Assembly: GCF_004078655.1 (NCBI RefSeq)
Contig: NZ_RZNC01000002.1
Location: forward strand, 496,001 to 560,000
Direction: 5' to 3'
Source of the DNA: Labedella populi
Lineage (GTDB): Bacteria; Actinomycetota; Actinomycetes; Actinomycetales; Microbacteriaceae
DNA: 64,000 nt
Under the pieces are notes generated by a model. That model was not told the origin of the DNA. It saw nothing but the letters and a program-made list of their open reading frames with translations, and ran no database searches. Below, in pieces: positions 53,771 through 62,951 of the stretch; positions within the stretch are counted from its first letter, which is position 1, and each line of letters starts with the position of its first letter. A program made the translations under genes and the position numbers.

Positions 53771-55078
53771 GTGGGCGACGTCGGTCACGATTCAACGAAG
53801 ACACCCGAGACGGCGACCCTGTCGTTCCCCGGCGGGAGTGCGGAGTTCCCCGTTCTCCCGGCCGTCGATGGGGCGTCGAGCATCGACATCTCGACCTTCA
53901 CGAAGAAGACGGGGTACACGACACTCGATTACGGCTTCGTGAACACCGCGGCCACGAAGTCCACCATCACCTACATCGATGGAGACGCCGGCATCCTCCG
54001 CTACCGGGGGTACCCCATCGAGCAGCTCGCCGGCTCGTCGAGTTATCTCGAGGTCGCGTGGCTGCTCATCTACGGCGAGCTCCCGACGGCCGACCAGCTG
54101 GCGGAGTTCGACGAGCGCATCCGCCGCCACACGCTCCTCCATGAGGACCTCAAGCGGTTCTTCTCGGCGCTCCCGCACACGGCGCACCCCATGGCCGTCA
54201 TCTCGAGCGCGCTGTCCGCGCTGTCGACGTACTACGAGAACTCCGACGACCCCAAGGACCCCGAGCAGGTCGAGCTCACGACGATCCGGCTCCTCGCGAA
54301 GCTCCCCGTCATCGCCGCCTATGCGCATAAGAAGTCGCTCGGACAGGCTTTCCTCTACCCGGACAACTCGCTGAGTTTCGTCGACAACTATCTGAAGCTC
54401 AACTTCGGCAACCTCGCCGAGCCCTACGAGATCGACCCGGTGCTCTCCGGAGCGCTCGAACGGCTTCTGATCCTGCACGCCGACCACGAGCAGAACGCGT
54501 CGACGTCCACCGTGCGGCTCGTGGGGTCGACCGGCGCCAACCTGTACGCCTCGATCTCAGCGGGGATCAACGCGTTGTCCGGACCGCTGCACGGTGGCGC
54601 GAACGAAGCGGTGCTCGACATGCTGGGCCAGATCCGTGATAGTGGTGAGGGCGTCGCCCGCTTCGTGGAGCGCGTCAAGAACAAGGAAGACGGCGTCAAG
54701 CTCATGGGCTTCGGACACCGCGTGTACAAGAACTACGATCCGCGCGCGAAGATCGTGAAGGAAAGCGCCGACTCGGTCCTCGAGCACCTCGGAGTGAAGG
54801 ACCCGCTGCTCGACCTCGCGAAGGAACTCGAGCAGATCGCACTCGAGGACGACTACTTCAAGGAGCGGCGCCTCTACCCGAACGTCGACTTCTACACGGG
54901 CGTCATCTACAAGGCGATGGGCTTCCCCACCCGGATGTTCACGGTGCTGTTCGCGATCGGCCGGCTTCCCGGCTGGATCGCCCACTGGCGCGAGATGAAC
55001 CTCGACCCGCAGTCGAAGATCGGCCGTCCGCAGCAGCTCTACGTCGGCCCTGCGGAGCGGGAGTTCCCGCAGCGCTGA
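53771..55078 (+). CDS. gltA: Citrate synthase
   Basis: 435 residues, type II hexameric-length form. Active-site motifs: LHADHEQNASTSTVRLVGSTGAN, GPLHGGANEAVL and GFGHRVYKNYDPRA, with a late Asp in YPNVDFYTGVIY. Condenses acetyl-CoA with oxaloacetate. GTG 53771 has GGGAGG 5 nt upstream. A TAGGCT (53693-53698) with GCGACA 18 bp upstream is a possible promoter. Convergent with the acylase gene. Confidence 0.97.
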   Translation: MGDVGHDSTKTPETATLSFPGGSAEFPVLPAVDGASSIDISTFTKKTGYTTLDYGFVNTAATKSTITYIDGDAGILRYRGYPIEQLAGSSSYLEVAWLLIYGELPTADQLAEFDERIRRHTLLHEDLKRFFSALPHTAHPMAVISSALSALSTYYENSDDPKDPEQVELTTIRLLAKLPVIAAYAHKKSLGQAFLYPDNSLSFVDNYLKLNFGNLAEPYEIDPVLSGALERLLILHADHEQNASTSTVRLVGSTGANLYASISAGINALSGPLHGGANEAVLDMLGQIRDSGEGVARFVERVKNKEDGVKLMGFGHRVYKNYDPRAKIVKESADSVLEHLGVKDPLLDLAKELEQIALEDDYFKERRLYPNVDFYTGVIYKAMGFPTRMFTVLFAIGRLPGWIAHWREMNLDPQSKIGRPQQLYVGPAEREFPQR

Positions 55079-55137
55079 CGCGTCGTGGCGCTCCCGCGCC
55101 TATCCCGGTCCTCGAGCGGGGCGGCTCGGTGCCGCCG

Positions 55138-57711
55138 TCAGGGCGAGAGCACGAGCCTGTCGACGGCGCCCTCCTCGATCGCAGCACGGCTGTACGGCCA
55201 GGGGCGGGTCTCGTTCGCGGCCCAGGCGTCGGTCTGGTCGACGTAGTGCGGGTGGAAGGCGTGTCCGGAGCTTCCCGCGAGGTTGATCCACGTGGACCCG
55301 TCGAAGTCCGCCAGGTCGATGACCTGTCGCATCGACGGCACCCAGTCGACCGCGTAGCCGTTCGGGAGATCCCAGCCGACGGCGTTCACTTCACTCGATC
55401 CGCCGGACGTCGCCCACGGGCCCCGGTTGAACAGCCCCTCGATCGGTGTGATGCCCGAGGACCCGAAGGTCGCGTTGCGCAGTTCGAGTTCGTGCAGGTC
55501 GCCCCAGCTCCACCGCGTGGTGTCAGTGCCCATCAGTCGCGTGGACTCCTCCCAGGCGAGCCGCACACTGCGCCCGATGGCCTGATCGAGCCCGTCGACC
55601 TCTGCCGCGTCGTCTCGCCACCAGGGGGACGACGGCCGATCGAGCAGGCGGTCGACGACGAGGAACCATCGCGACCCACCGGCGGGCGGGAGTCCGTCGG
55701 GCAGTCGGGGTCGGAAGGTCTCGTCGAGCAGCGTCTTCCAGAACACATTGAAGAACGCGGCGGACGGAGAAGCGGCATCGTCCCGGTAGTCCCAGTCACG
55801 GAGGAGGTCCTGGGCCTCGTCCACCGGACCCGTGGCGTCGAGCTCGAGCAACAGGGGCACGAGGCGCTCGGCGACGGCGTTGTGGTCATCGGCCTGCACA
55901 GCGGACATGTCTTCAGCGGTGACGGGCTCCTCACGGTCGATCAGGCCCCGTACGAGGCGGTCGATCCGGTCGGCGCGGTAGCCCGCATCCCAGTCGGCCG
56001 TGAGGAACGGTCCCTGCCGTCTCGGCGCGACCGCGTTGTTGGCCGTGACGATGTAGCCCGATGGTGGGTTGAAGACGGTCGGCAGCTCCGTGAAGGGCAC
56101 GGTCCCGACCCACCCGGTACGGCTCGTCCACCCGGCCTGGGGCCGTGTACCGTCCGATCCCGTGCGGACGGGGATCACTCCGGGCGCCTGATACCCGATG
56201 TTCCCGTCGACGTCCGCGTAGAGAAGATTCTGCGACGGCACCTCGAACCGCTCCGCCGCGGCGCGGAAGGCCTCCCAATCGCGAGCGGCGTTCATCGCGA
56301 AGATCGCCGTCGGAGTGCGGCCCGGTGTCAGCGCCGTCCACTGCAGCGAGACGGCGTACTCGCGGTCCGCTTCACCGAACCCTTCGCGATAGTCGTCGGC
56401 GATCGTCCCGATCTGATCGGAGATGCCCGACACGATCGGGCCGCGCGACGTCGAACGCACCCGCACCTCGACGTCCTCGCCGCCGGCGACACGGATCGTC
56501 TCGGTGCGCACGTCCAGGGGACGAAGGGCGCCGTCGAGCTCCGACTCATCGCCGACGACGCGCTCGATGTAGAGGTCCGCGACGTCCGGGCCCAGGTTGG
56601 TGAAGCCCCACGCGATCCGATCGTTGTGGCCGATGATGACCCCCGGGAGCCCGGAGAACGTGAATCCGGCGACGTCGAAGGGGCACGCCTCGCTCACTGT
56701 GGCGCACCGCAGGCCCATCTGATACCAGATCGAGGGGAGGGCCGGGCCCAAGTGCGGATCGTTCGCGAGCAGGGGTTCGCCGCTCGCCGTGTGCTCACCG
56801 GACACCACCCACGCGTTCGACCCGATGTCGGTCCCGGCCTGCCCGAGCAGTTCCGGGAGGCCGCGGAGAGCCGAACGCACGGTCGTGAGCGCCTCGGCCG
56901 CGTCCTCGGTCAGCGGACCAGACGCAGCCTCACCGTCGTCGGGCGTCGGATCCCCGGCCGACTGCAGCTGTCGCACCTCGGACCCCTCGACCGCGCCGCC
57001 CGTGATCGTCGGATGCTCCTCGTAGGGGTACGGCGGGTACAGCTCCGCGAGCCGCTCCGGTTCGAGCGCCGTGGTGAGGAGCGCACGCTCGATCTCGTCC
57101 TCGAGGTTCGATCGCAGGTCCCACGCCATCGCCTTGAGCCATGCGACGCTGTCCGCGGGGCTCCACGGCTCCGGCGTGTACCCCGGGTTCTGCAGCCCGA
57201 GCACGGCGTACTCGAGCGAGAGATCGGCACCGGAACGGGAGTCGAGGTAAGCGTTCACTCCTCTCGCGTACGCCTCGTAGTACGACCTCGAGACGTCGTC
57301 GAGGGCGGCGACCTCCTCTTCGGCGACGGTGCGCCATCCGAGCGTCCGCACGAACGCGTCCGTCTCGACCTGGCTCTCGCCGAAGAGTTCGGCGAGCCGG
57401 CCGGAGGTGACATGACGGCGGAAATCCATCTCCCAGAACCGGTCCTGAGCATGGACGAAGCCCTGTGCCGCGAAGAGGTCGAGCGCGGAGTCCGCCTCGA
57501 GCTGCGGGATCCCGGCGTCGTCTCGCGTGACGGTCACCGGGGCTTCGAGGCCGTCGAGGTGGATCTCGCCCTCCGTCTGGGGGAAGGAACGCTGCACGGT
57601 CCAGAGCCCGAGGCCGCCCACCACCACGATGGTCACGGCGACCACCGCGACGACGCGCACGATCAGGCGGGACACCGGGTGGCGTCGTGTGTCGTAGTCG
57701 GCTCGTCGCAT
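55138..57711 (-). CDS. Penicillin acylase family Ntn-hydrolase
   Basis: 857 residues: a short cytoplasmic basic N-terminus, one membrane anchor (about 17-37), an alpha chain of about 240, a spacer, and an autocatalytic cleavage site with nucleophile Ser298 in AGTDIGSNAWVVSG. GEPLLANDPHLGPALPSIWYQ and PGVIIGHNDRIAWGFTN follow as in the beta chain. Substrates of chromosomal homologues (beta-lactams, acyl-homoserine lactones, other amides) cannot be told apart from sequence. ATG 57711 chosen because GAGGGAG lies 5 nt upstream; GTG 57717 is in frame. Confidence 0.9.
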   Translation of the reverse strand: MRRADYDTRRHPVSRLIVRVVAVVAVTIVVVGGLGLWTVQRSFPQTEGEIHLDGLEAPVTVTRDDAGIPQLEADSALDLFAAQGFVHAQDRFWEMDFRRHVTSGRLAELFGESQVETDAFVRTLGWRTVAEEEVAALDDVSRSYYEAYARGVNAYLDSRSGADLSLEYAVLGLQNPGYTPEPWSPADSVAWLKAMAWDLRSNLEDEIERALLTTALEPERLAELYPPYPYEEHPTITGGAVEGSEVRQLQSAGDPTPDDGEAASGPLTEDAAEALTTVRSALRGLPELLGQAGTDIGSNAWVVSGEHTASGEPLLANDPHLGPALPSIWYQMGLRCATVSEACPFDVAGFTFSGLPGVIIGHNDRIAWGFTNLGPDVADLYIERVVGDESELDGALRPLDVRTETIRVAGGEDVEVRVRSTSRGPIVSGISDQIGTIADDYREGFGEADREYAVSLQWTALTPGRTPTAIFAMNAARDWEAFRAAAERFEVPSQNLLYADVDGNIGYQAPGVIPVRTGSDGTRPQAGWTSRTGWVGTVPFTELPTVFNPPSGYIVTANNAVAPRRQGPFLTADWDAGYRADRIDRLVRGLIDREEPVTAEDMSAVQADDHNAVAERLVPLLLELDATGPVDEAQDLLRDWDYRDDAASPSAAFFNVFWKTLLDETFRPRLPDGLPPAGGSRWFLVVDRLLDRPSSPWWRDDAAEVDGLDQAIGRSVRLAWEESTRLMGTDTTRWSWGDLHELELRNATFGSSGITPIEGLFNRGPWATSGGSSEVNAVGWDLPNGYAVDWVPSMRQVIDLADFDGSTWINLAGSSGHAFHPHYVDQTDAWAANETRPWPYSRAAIEEGAVDRLVLSP

Positions 57712-57754
57712 GTCCACTCCCTCGTGCGTCGACCGCCGGCTCGACCGGGAGTGC

Positions 57755-58735
57755 CTAGGCGTGCAGGGCGGTGTTCAGGACGATACCGGTCCCCGACCGC
57801 CTCAGCACCTCGACGGCACCGGACGTCGAGTTGCGGCGGAAGAGCAGACCGGGGACGCCGCTCAGCTCAGCGGCCTTCACGATCGGCCGCTCTTCCGACC
57901 CGTGCTCGATCACCATGACCTTCGTGCCGGCGGTGACGTAGAGCCCTGCTTCGACGACCGAGTCGTCGCCGATCGAGATGCCGATGCCCGAGTTGGCCCC
58001 GAGGAGCGCGCGCTGACCGATCGAGACGCGGTGCGATCCGCCGCCCGAGAGCGTGCCCATGATGGAGGCCCCGCCGCCGATGTCGCTGCCGTCGCCGACG
58101 ACGACGCCCTGCGAGATCCGGCCCTCGACCATGGATGCACCGAGGGTGCCCGCATTGAAGTTCACGAACCCCTCGTGCATCACGGTCGTCCCGGGCGCGA
58201 GATGCGCGCCGAGCCGCACACGGGAGGAGTCGGCGATCCGAACGCGGTCGGGAGTGACGTAATCGAGGAGGCGGGGGAACTTGTCGATGCCGGTCGCCTG
58301 TATCCCCGCACGCTGCAACGCGGGTCGTAGCGCGCCGAAGTGGGCGGGGAGGACCGGCCCGGCCGTCGTCCAGACGACGATCGGGAGGTGGCCGAAGATC
58401 CCGTCGAGATTGAGTGAATTCGGAGGAGTCAGGACGTGCGAGAGCAGGTGCAGGCGCAGATAGGCGTCAGGCGTGTCGGCGGGAGGGACATCGAGATCGA
58501 TCTCGACCGTCACGACATCGGTTGTGACCCGCCGACGCGGGTCGGCGGATGCCAGGGCCTCGAGCTCCGCCGGGGCGATCCACTTGTCTCGACCGGCAGG
58601 CATCCGTCCGAGGCGCGGCTCCGGGAACCAGGTGTCGAGGACCGTACCGTCCTCGGCTGTCGTTGCCAGTCCGTATCCCCATGCGAAGCGGGGGCCTGCG
58701 GCGTCGTCGGTGGGGGTGGAGGGAGTCGCGGTCAT
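57755..58735 (-). CDS. dapD: 2,3,4,5-tetrahydropyridine-2,6-dicarboxylate N-succinyltransferase
   Basis: 326 residues with the long actinobacterial N-terminal domain and a left-handed beta-helix of hexapeptide repeats (about 160-270: [35 protein letters not shown] in segments, [29 protein letters not shown]). It succinylates tetrahydrodipicolinate for lysine and peptidoglycan. Divergent from dapE over 86 nt, as Rv1201c/Rv1202. Confidence 0.96.
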   Translation of the reverse strand: MTATPSTPTDDAAGPRFAWGYGLATTAEDGTVLDTWFPEPRLGRMPAGRDKWIAPAELEALASADPRRRVTTDVVTVEIDLDVPPADTPDAYLRLHLLSHVLTPPNSLNLDGIFGHLPIVVWTTAGPVLPAHFGALRPALQRAGIQATGIDKFPRLLDYVTPDRVRIADSSRVRLGAHLAPGTTVMHEGFVNFNAGTLGASMVEGRISQGVVVGDGSDIGGGASIMGTLSGGGSHRVSIGQRALLGANSGIGISIGDDSVVEAGLYVTAGTKVMVIEHGSEERPIVKAAELSGVPGLLFRRNSTSGAVEVLRRSGTGIVLNTALHA

Positions 58736-58742
58736 GGTGTCT

Positions 58743-58748
58743 AGGCTA
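58743..58748 (-). promoter_or_regulatory. -10 box of dapD, leaderless
   Basis: TAGCCT on the minus strand, 7 nt before ATG 58735. Confidence 0.5.
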
Positions 58749-58808
58749 GTTGGACGATCGGTCGCTCGCCGCCGTGGGCAACGCCAGCGGGTGCGTCGGC
58801 CCTCTCAC

Positions 58809-58814
58809 TAGACT
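58809..58814 (+). promoter_or_regulatory. -10 box of dapE, leaderless
   Basis: TAGACT, 7 nt, ATG at 58822. It fixes the start over an in-frame upstream extension. Confidence 0.55.
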
Positions 58815-58821
58815 GTGCTCC

Positions 58822-59922
58822 ATGGAGCCCGCAGCCCGCTCGTCGAGCCTGACCCGCCTCGACCTGACGGGATCACCCGTCGATCTCACCCGGATCATCT
58901 GCGACATCGAATCCGTCTCCGGAAACGAGCGCCGTCTCGCCGACCTCATCGAGCAGGCCCTCGTCGCCTTCCCGCACCTCGAGGTGACGCGTGACGGGGA
59001 CACCGTCGTCGCCCGCACCGGCCTCGGACGCGAGCGCCGTGTCGTGATCGCCGGCCACCTCGACACGGTGCCCGTGAAGGAGAACGTGCCGACACGGTCG
59101 GAGACGATCGACGGTGTCGAGTACATCTGGGGCCGCGGCACCGTCGACATGAAGGCCGGGGTCGCGGTGCAACTGCACCTCGCAGCGACGCTCCGCGAAC
59201 CCGCCGTCGACATCACATGGATGTGGTACGACCACGAGGAGGTCTCGGCGGAGCTCAACGGTCTCGGCCGCCTCGCACGCAATCGGCCGGACCTCTTCGA
59301 CGGCGACTTCGCCATCCTCGGAGAACCGTCCAACTCCCGCATCGAAGGCGGCTGTAACGGCAATCTGCGCATCGAGGTCCGTGCGTACGGTCTGCGGTCG
59401 CACTCCGCCCGCAGTTGGGTGGGGGAGAACGCGATCCACAAGATCGTCCCGGTTCTCGACACGCTCGCCGCCTATGAACCGCGCGAGGTCGAGGTCGACG
59501 GGCTCGTCTACCGGGAGGGTCTCAACGCCGTGGGGGTATCCGGGGGCATCGCCGGCAACGTGATCCCCGATGAGGCGATGGTGCATATCAACTACCGCTT
59601 CGCGCCGAGCCGCTCGGTCGAGGAGGCCATCGCCCACATGCATGAGCTCTTCGCCGACTTCGAGATCCGTGTCGTCGATCAGGCGGAGGGGGCGAGGCCC
59701 GGTCTCGACGCTCCGATCGCGCAGCAGTTCGTGGCGGCCGTCGGATCGGAACCGGCCCCGAAGTACGGCTGGACCGACGTGGCCCGGTTCTCGGCCATGG
59801 GTGTGCCGGCCGTCAACTACGGTCCGGGCGATCCCCTCAAGGCCCACGCCGACGACGAGCGCTGCTCGGTCGAGCAGATCCTCGAGTGCGAGCGCGGCCT
59901 GCGCTCCTGGCTGTCCGCATGA
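58822..59922 (+). CDS. dapE: Succinyl-diaminopimelate desuccinylase
   Basis: 366 residues, M20 dinuclear zinc peptidase family. Metal ligands are seen in VIAGHLDTVP (H79, D81), GRGTVDMKAGVA (D109) and DHEEVSAELNGLG; LGEPSNSRIEGGCNGNLR and KYGWTDVARFSAMGVPAVNYGPG are also conserved. Releases LL-diaminopimelate. Its stop overlaps the start of the small PIG-V-like remnant (ATGA). Confidence 0.95.
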   Translation: MEPAARSSSLTRLDLTGSPVDLTRIICDIESVSGNERRLADLIEQALVAFPHLEVTRDGDTVVARTGLGRERRVVIAGHLDTVPVKENVPTRSETIDGVEYIWGRGTVDMKAGVAVQLHLAATLREPAVDITWMWYDHEEVSAELNGLGRLARNRPDLFDGDFAILGEPSNSRIEGGCNGNLRIEVRAYGLRSHSARSWVGENAIHKIVPVLDTLAAYEPREVEVDGLVYREGLNAVGVSGGIAGNVIPDEAMVHINYRFAPSRSVEEAIAHMHELFADFEIRVVDQAEGARPGLDAPIAQQFVAAVGSEPAPKYGWTDVARFSAMGVPAVNYGPGDPLKAHADDERCSVEQILECERGLRSWLSA

Positions 59923-60134
59923 CCACGACGAGGGGAGTGGTCCCCGCGACACGCTCCGACGGGACAGGGGACCGGTCCGGGCGCTTCCCGTGGTGGGTCG
60001 TCGTCCTCGCCGAGTTCGCCGGAGCCCGAGTCATCACGACGGCGACGATGCTCTTCCTCATCGCGTCGATCGTCGGCCAGTTCCTCTGGCTCTACGTGTT
60101 GTGGCGGGTGGGCGACTCGCCACTCCCGACGTGA
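59919..60134 (+). pseudogene. Internally deleted copy of the downstream PIG-V-like gene
   Basis: 71 codons with ATG overlapping the dapE stop. Residues about 22-50 (RFPWWVVVLAEFAGARVITTATMLFLIAS) match the first membrane segment of the next gene (RLPWWVAVLIVFGLSRIVTTAMMLVLAAQ). Residues about 51-71 (IVGQFLWLYVLWRVGDSPLPT) match that gene's last segment (IALQWLWLLVAWRVDGYDWTPP). The about 370 residues between are missing. It is still open, so it could make a two-helix micro-protein. Confidence 0.78.
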
Positions 60135-61420
60135 CCCGCGGAGGACGGATCGAGCGCTCGTCCATGCGTCGGCCGCAAGCCGACATCGAGCCGCTCGACG
60201 ACCCGGAGCCGCTCGACGATCCCGAGCCGCTCGACGATCCGCTCACGTCCGACCGCTTCCGCCGGTTGCCGTGGTGGGTCGCCGTGCTCATCGTCTTCGG
60301 CCTCTCCCGCATTGTGACCACGGCCATGATGCTCGTCCTCGCCGCGCAGCAGGACCAGAACGCGTGGACGGCTGCCGCTCCGCGCTACGTCGACTTCGCC
60401 TCGATGTGGGACGGCCGCTGGTACAACATCGTGGCCGTTGCGGGATACCCCGCCGAGCTCCCCCTCACGGACGACGGCCATACGGCGGAGAACGCCTGGG
60501 CGTTCCTGCCGGTCTACCCGCTCGTCGTGCGCACGGTCATGATCCTGACGGGAGCCGAGTGGGCCGTCGCAGCGGTCGCGGTGTCGGTGCTCGCGGGCTT
60601 CGGTGCCGCACTCGTCACCTACCGGCTCTTCCGCGAGCACCTCGACGCCGGCACCGCTCTGTTCGGCGTCGTCATCTTCTCGGTCGCGCCGGTAGCGCCC
60701 GTGTTCCAGGTCGCCTACGCCGAGTCGCTCCACCTCCTGCTCCTGTCCCTCGCCCTGCTCCTCCTGGTGCGTCGTCGGTACGGTCTCCTGATGCCCGTGG
60801 TCGTCGTGATGGGCTTCACCCGACCGAGCGCTCTCGCCTTCGCGCTCCTCCTGGGCCTCCACCTGCTCGTGCGCATCGTCCGGAGAGATCGCGAGCCCTT
60901 CGCGTCCGGCGAACTCCCGCTCGTCATCGGCGCGACGCTCCTGAGCGGCCTCGTGGGCCTCGCCTGGCCGGCGGTGGCCTGGGCGGTGACCGGTTCGGTC
61001 ACCGCGTATACGGACACCGAGCTCGCGTGGCGGTCCGTGTACATCGGGTATCAGCACCTCATCCCGTTCACGCCCTGGTTCCAGGGTTTCGAGTGGTGGT
61101 TCGGGCGCCCGCTGGGCTGGATCGGCGTGATCCTCCTCGTCGCAGGTTTTGCGGTCGCCCTCACGAGCAGACCGGTGAGGATGCTCGGACTCGAGGTCCG
61201 ATTGTGGCTCGCCGCTTATGCCCTCTACCTCCTCGCCGTCTTCTTCCCGCAGTCGAGTACCTTCCGACTGCTCGTGCCTTTCTTCCCGTTCGCCGGCGCC
61301 ATCGCGGTTCCGCGGTCCAGGGTGTACCGGACAACCGTCGTGATGGGGAGCATCGCCCTGCAGTGGCTCTGGCTGCTCGTCGCATGGCGGGTCGACGGCT
61401 ACGACTGGACGCCACCGTGA
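60131..61420 (+). CDS. PIG-V-like membrane mannosyltransferase homologue
   Basis: 429 residues, about nine or ten membrane segments. The first luminal loop carries FASMWDGRWYNIVAVAGYPAELPL and WAFLPVYPLVVRTVM, the arrangement (WDxxWY) of PIG-V-type polyprenol-dependent mannosyltransferases. The N-terminal 40 residues contain three EPLDDP repeats encoded by an 18-bp tandem repeat. Acceptor unknown. GTG 60131 overlaps the stop of the deleted copy. Confidence 0.8.
   Translation: MTRGGRIERSSMRRPQADIEPLDDPEPLDDPEPLDDPLTSDRFRRLPWWVAVLIVFGLSRIVTTAMMLVLAAQQDQNAWTAAAPRYVDFASMWDGRWYNIVAVAGYPAELPLTDDGHTAENAWAFLPVYPLVVRTVMILTGAEWAVAAVAVSVLAGFGAALVTYRLFREHLDAGTALFGVVIFSVAPVAPVFQVAYAESLHLLLLSLALLLLVRRRYGLLMPVVVVMGFTRPSALAFALLLGLHLLVRIVRRDREPFASGELPLVIGATLLSGLVGLAWPAVAWAVTGSVTAYTDTELAWRSVYIGYQHLIPFTPWFQGFEWWFGRPLGWIGVILLVAGFAVALTSRPVRMLGLEVRLWLAAYALYLLAVFFPQSSTFRLLVPFFPFAGAIAVPRSRVYRTTVVMGSIALQWLWLLVAWRVDGYDWTPP
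60191..60240 (+). repeat. 18-bp tandem repeat coding PLDDPE
   Basis: Units at 60191 and 60209 and a 14-bp third at 60227, CCGCTCGACGA(C/T)CC(G/C)GAG. Multiples of three keep the frame. Confidence 0.9.
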
Positions 61421-61537
61421 CCCGGAGTCCGTCGAGCGGGGGGATCGGCGCTCCAGACGCGGTAGGTCGGTGCGCTCGGGATGCCGAAGCGGCCGTCCCC
61501 TCGACGTGGGGATTAGCGCGAACCGCCGCCGATCACG

Positions 61538-61543
61538 GATAAT
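61538..61543 (+). promoter_or_regulatory. -10 box of the DUF3117 gene
   Basis: GATAAT, with TTAGCG 19 bp upstream, about 27 nt before the start codon, leaving room for the ribosome site. Confidence 0.4.
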
Positions 61544-61570
61544 GGACGTAGTACACGAAAGGGGAGCCGT

Positions 61571-61741
61571 ATGGCCGCGATGAAGCCGAGGACCGGAGAT
61601 GGGCCTATGGAGGCCGTAAAGGAGGGTCGGCTCATCATTGTGCGAGTGCCGCTCGAAGGAGGAGGTCGGCTCGTCGTGTCGGTAAACGACGACGAGGCGA
61701 AGGAACTCCACGACGCACTCGCCGGAGTCGTTTCCGCCTAA
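61571..61741 (+). CDS. DUF3117 family protein
   Basis: 56 residues: MAAMKPRTGDGPMEAVKEGR, then LIIVRVPLEGGGRLVVSVNDDEAKELHDALAGVV. This is the nearly invariant short actinobacterial DUF3117 protein (Rv1211 in M. tuberculosis), function unknown. AAAGGGGAG is placed 4-12 nt before the ATG. A hairpin follows the stop. Confidence 0.93.
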   Translation: MAAMKPRTGDGPMEAVKEGRLIIVRVPLEGGGRLVVSVNDDEAKELHDALAGVVSA

Positions 61742-61761
61742 TCCACCAGCACCACGTGATG

Positions 61762-61790
61762 GCGCCCGGATCCCTGAGGGATCCGGGCGC
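61762..61790. terminator. Bidirectional terminator between DUF3117 and the O-methyltransferase
   Basis: A 13-bp perfect stem, GCGCCCGGATCCC with GGGATCCGGGCGC, and TGA loop. Confidence 0.85.
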
Positions 61791-61800
61791 GACGTCCCTC

Positions 61801-62451
61801 TCAGATCGCGAGCTTCGTCACCTGCAGGAGACCGTCGCCGACGACCGACAGAGCGCTCACGACGGCGGTCGAGGCGGCGACCTCATGGACGAGCGAGCGG
61901 TAGCCCACGGCGACGTCGTCACGCGCGGCCGGGTCCGCGACGCGACCACGCGCGAGTGCATGGGCCACGACGACGGTTCCTCCGGCGCGGACGAGCCGGA
62001 GCGCGTGCTCGAAGTATTCGATGACGGAGACGGTGTCGGCATCGATGAGAACGAGGTCGTACGAGTCCTCGTTCATACGAGGGAGCACATCGAGAGCGCG
62101 ACCCGCGATGAGACGGAAACGATTCGCGGGAATGCCCGCGTCGTGGAAGTGCTCGCGAGCGGCCGCCTGGTGCTCGATCTCGCTGTCGATCGACGTGAGA
62201 GCGCTGCGCGGATTCCCCGACAGCATCCATAGTCCGGACACCCCGCTCCCGGTGCCGATCTCCATGATGTTCCGTGCTCCGGAGGCGGCCACGAGGAGTG
62301 CGAGCTGAGCGCCGGTGGCGGGTGAGACCGGTTCGACACCGACCTCGAGCGAGTGGGCACGGGCGCGCGCGATCGTGTCGGGTTCGACGACGACGTCGTC
62401 GGCGTACTTCCAGTTCGCGACGTGCTCGGACTTGGCGTCGTGAGAGGACAC
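61801..62451 (-). CDS. O-methyltransferase family 3 (Rv1220c-like)
   Basis: 216 residues, class I SAM fold of the catechol/CoA O-methyltransferase type: IMEIGTGSGVSGLWML (motif I, about 62-77), LTSIDSEIEHQAAAREHF, then the metal-linked DLVLIDADTVSVIEYFEHAL. Substrate unknown. GTG 62451. Its place between DUF3117 and tatB matches Rv1211-Rv1220c-Rv1224, although no sigE/rseA homologues lie in between here. Confidence 0.88.
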   Translation of the reverse strand: MSSHDAKSEHVANWKYADDVVVEPDTIARARAHSLEVGVEPVSPATGAQLALLVAASGARNIMEIGTGSGVSGLWMLSGNPRSALTSIDSEIEHQAAAREHFHDAGIPANRFRLIAGRALDVLPRMNEDSYDLVLIDADTVSVIEYFEHALRLVRAGGTVVVAHALARGRVADPAARDDVAVGYRSLVHEVAASTAVVSALSVVGDGLLQVTKLAI

Positions 62452-62552
62452 TGGTGTGCTCCGTGTTCGTGTCGGTGGTGCGGGGATCGATGCGATCGAC
62501 CTTCCGTCAGGATACGGCGGGGCGTCCCGACGGAAGCGCAGCCACGGCGGGG

Positions 62553-62558
62553 TACTCT
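62553..62558 (+). promoter_or_regulatory. -10 box of tatB, leaderless
   Basis: TACTCT, 6 nt, GTG at 62565. Confidence 0.55.
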
Positions 62559-62564
62559 TGATCC

Positions 62565-62951
62565 GTGTTCGGACTGACCCCTGAGAAGGTGCTGCTCATC
62601 GCGGTCATCGCCGTGCTCATCGTCGGCCCCGAACGGCTCCCGCTCTACGCGTCGAAGTTCGCGCAGTTCATCCGGTGGCTGCGGGATCTCGCGAGGGGCG
62701 CGCAGGACCGCATGCGGGAAGAGATGGGGCCGGAGTTCGACGAGGTCGACTGGAAGAAGCTCGACCCGCGGCAGTACGACCCGCGTCGGATCATCAAGGA
62801 GGCCCTGCTCGACGACGAGCCGGCTCCCGTCCTGACGGCACCATCGGTGCGTACGCGCCCGGAGAAGCCTGCTGTCCCACCGTCGCACCGATCGCGACTC
62901 GAGTCGGGGGAGTACTCCGGTCCGCCGCCGTTCGATGCGGAGTCCACGTGA
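62565..62951 (+). CDS. tatB: Sec-independent protein translocase TatB
   Basis: 128 residues. An N-terminal membrane helix MFGLTPEKVLLIAVIAVLIVGPERLP with the FG and GPERLP hinge of TatA/B proteins, an amphipathic helix (YASKFAQFIRWLRDLARGAQDRMREEMGPEFDEVDW), then an extended polar tail. The length and EMGPEF motif favour TatB. Relevant to Tat cargo in this window (EfeB, M23 peptidase). Stop overlaps apt (GTGA). Confidence 0.92.
   Translation: MFGLTPEKVLLIAVIAVLIVGPERLPLYASKFAQFIRWLRDLARGAQDRMREEMGPEFDEVDWKKLDPRQYDPRRIIKEALLDDEPAPVLTAPSVRTRPEKPAVPPSHRSRLESGEYSGPPPFDAEST

Noticed and set aside
55129-57918. 929-codon plus-strand open frame opposite the acylase gene
   Set aside because: A long antisense shadow due to high GC. 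It has no domains or start signals, while the minus strand encodes a complete Ntn-hydrolase.
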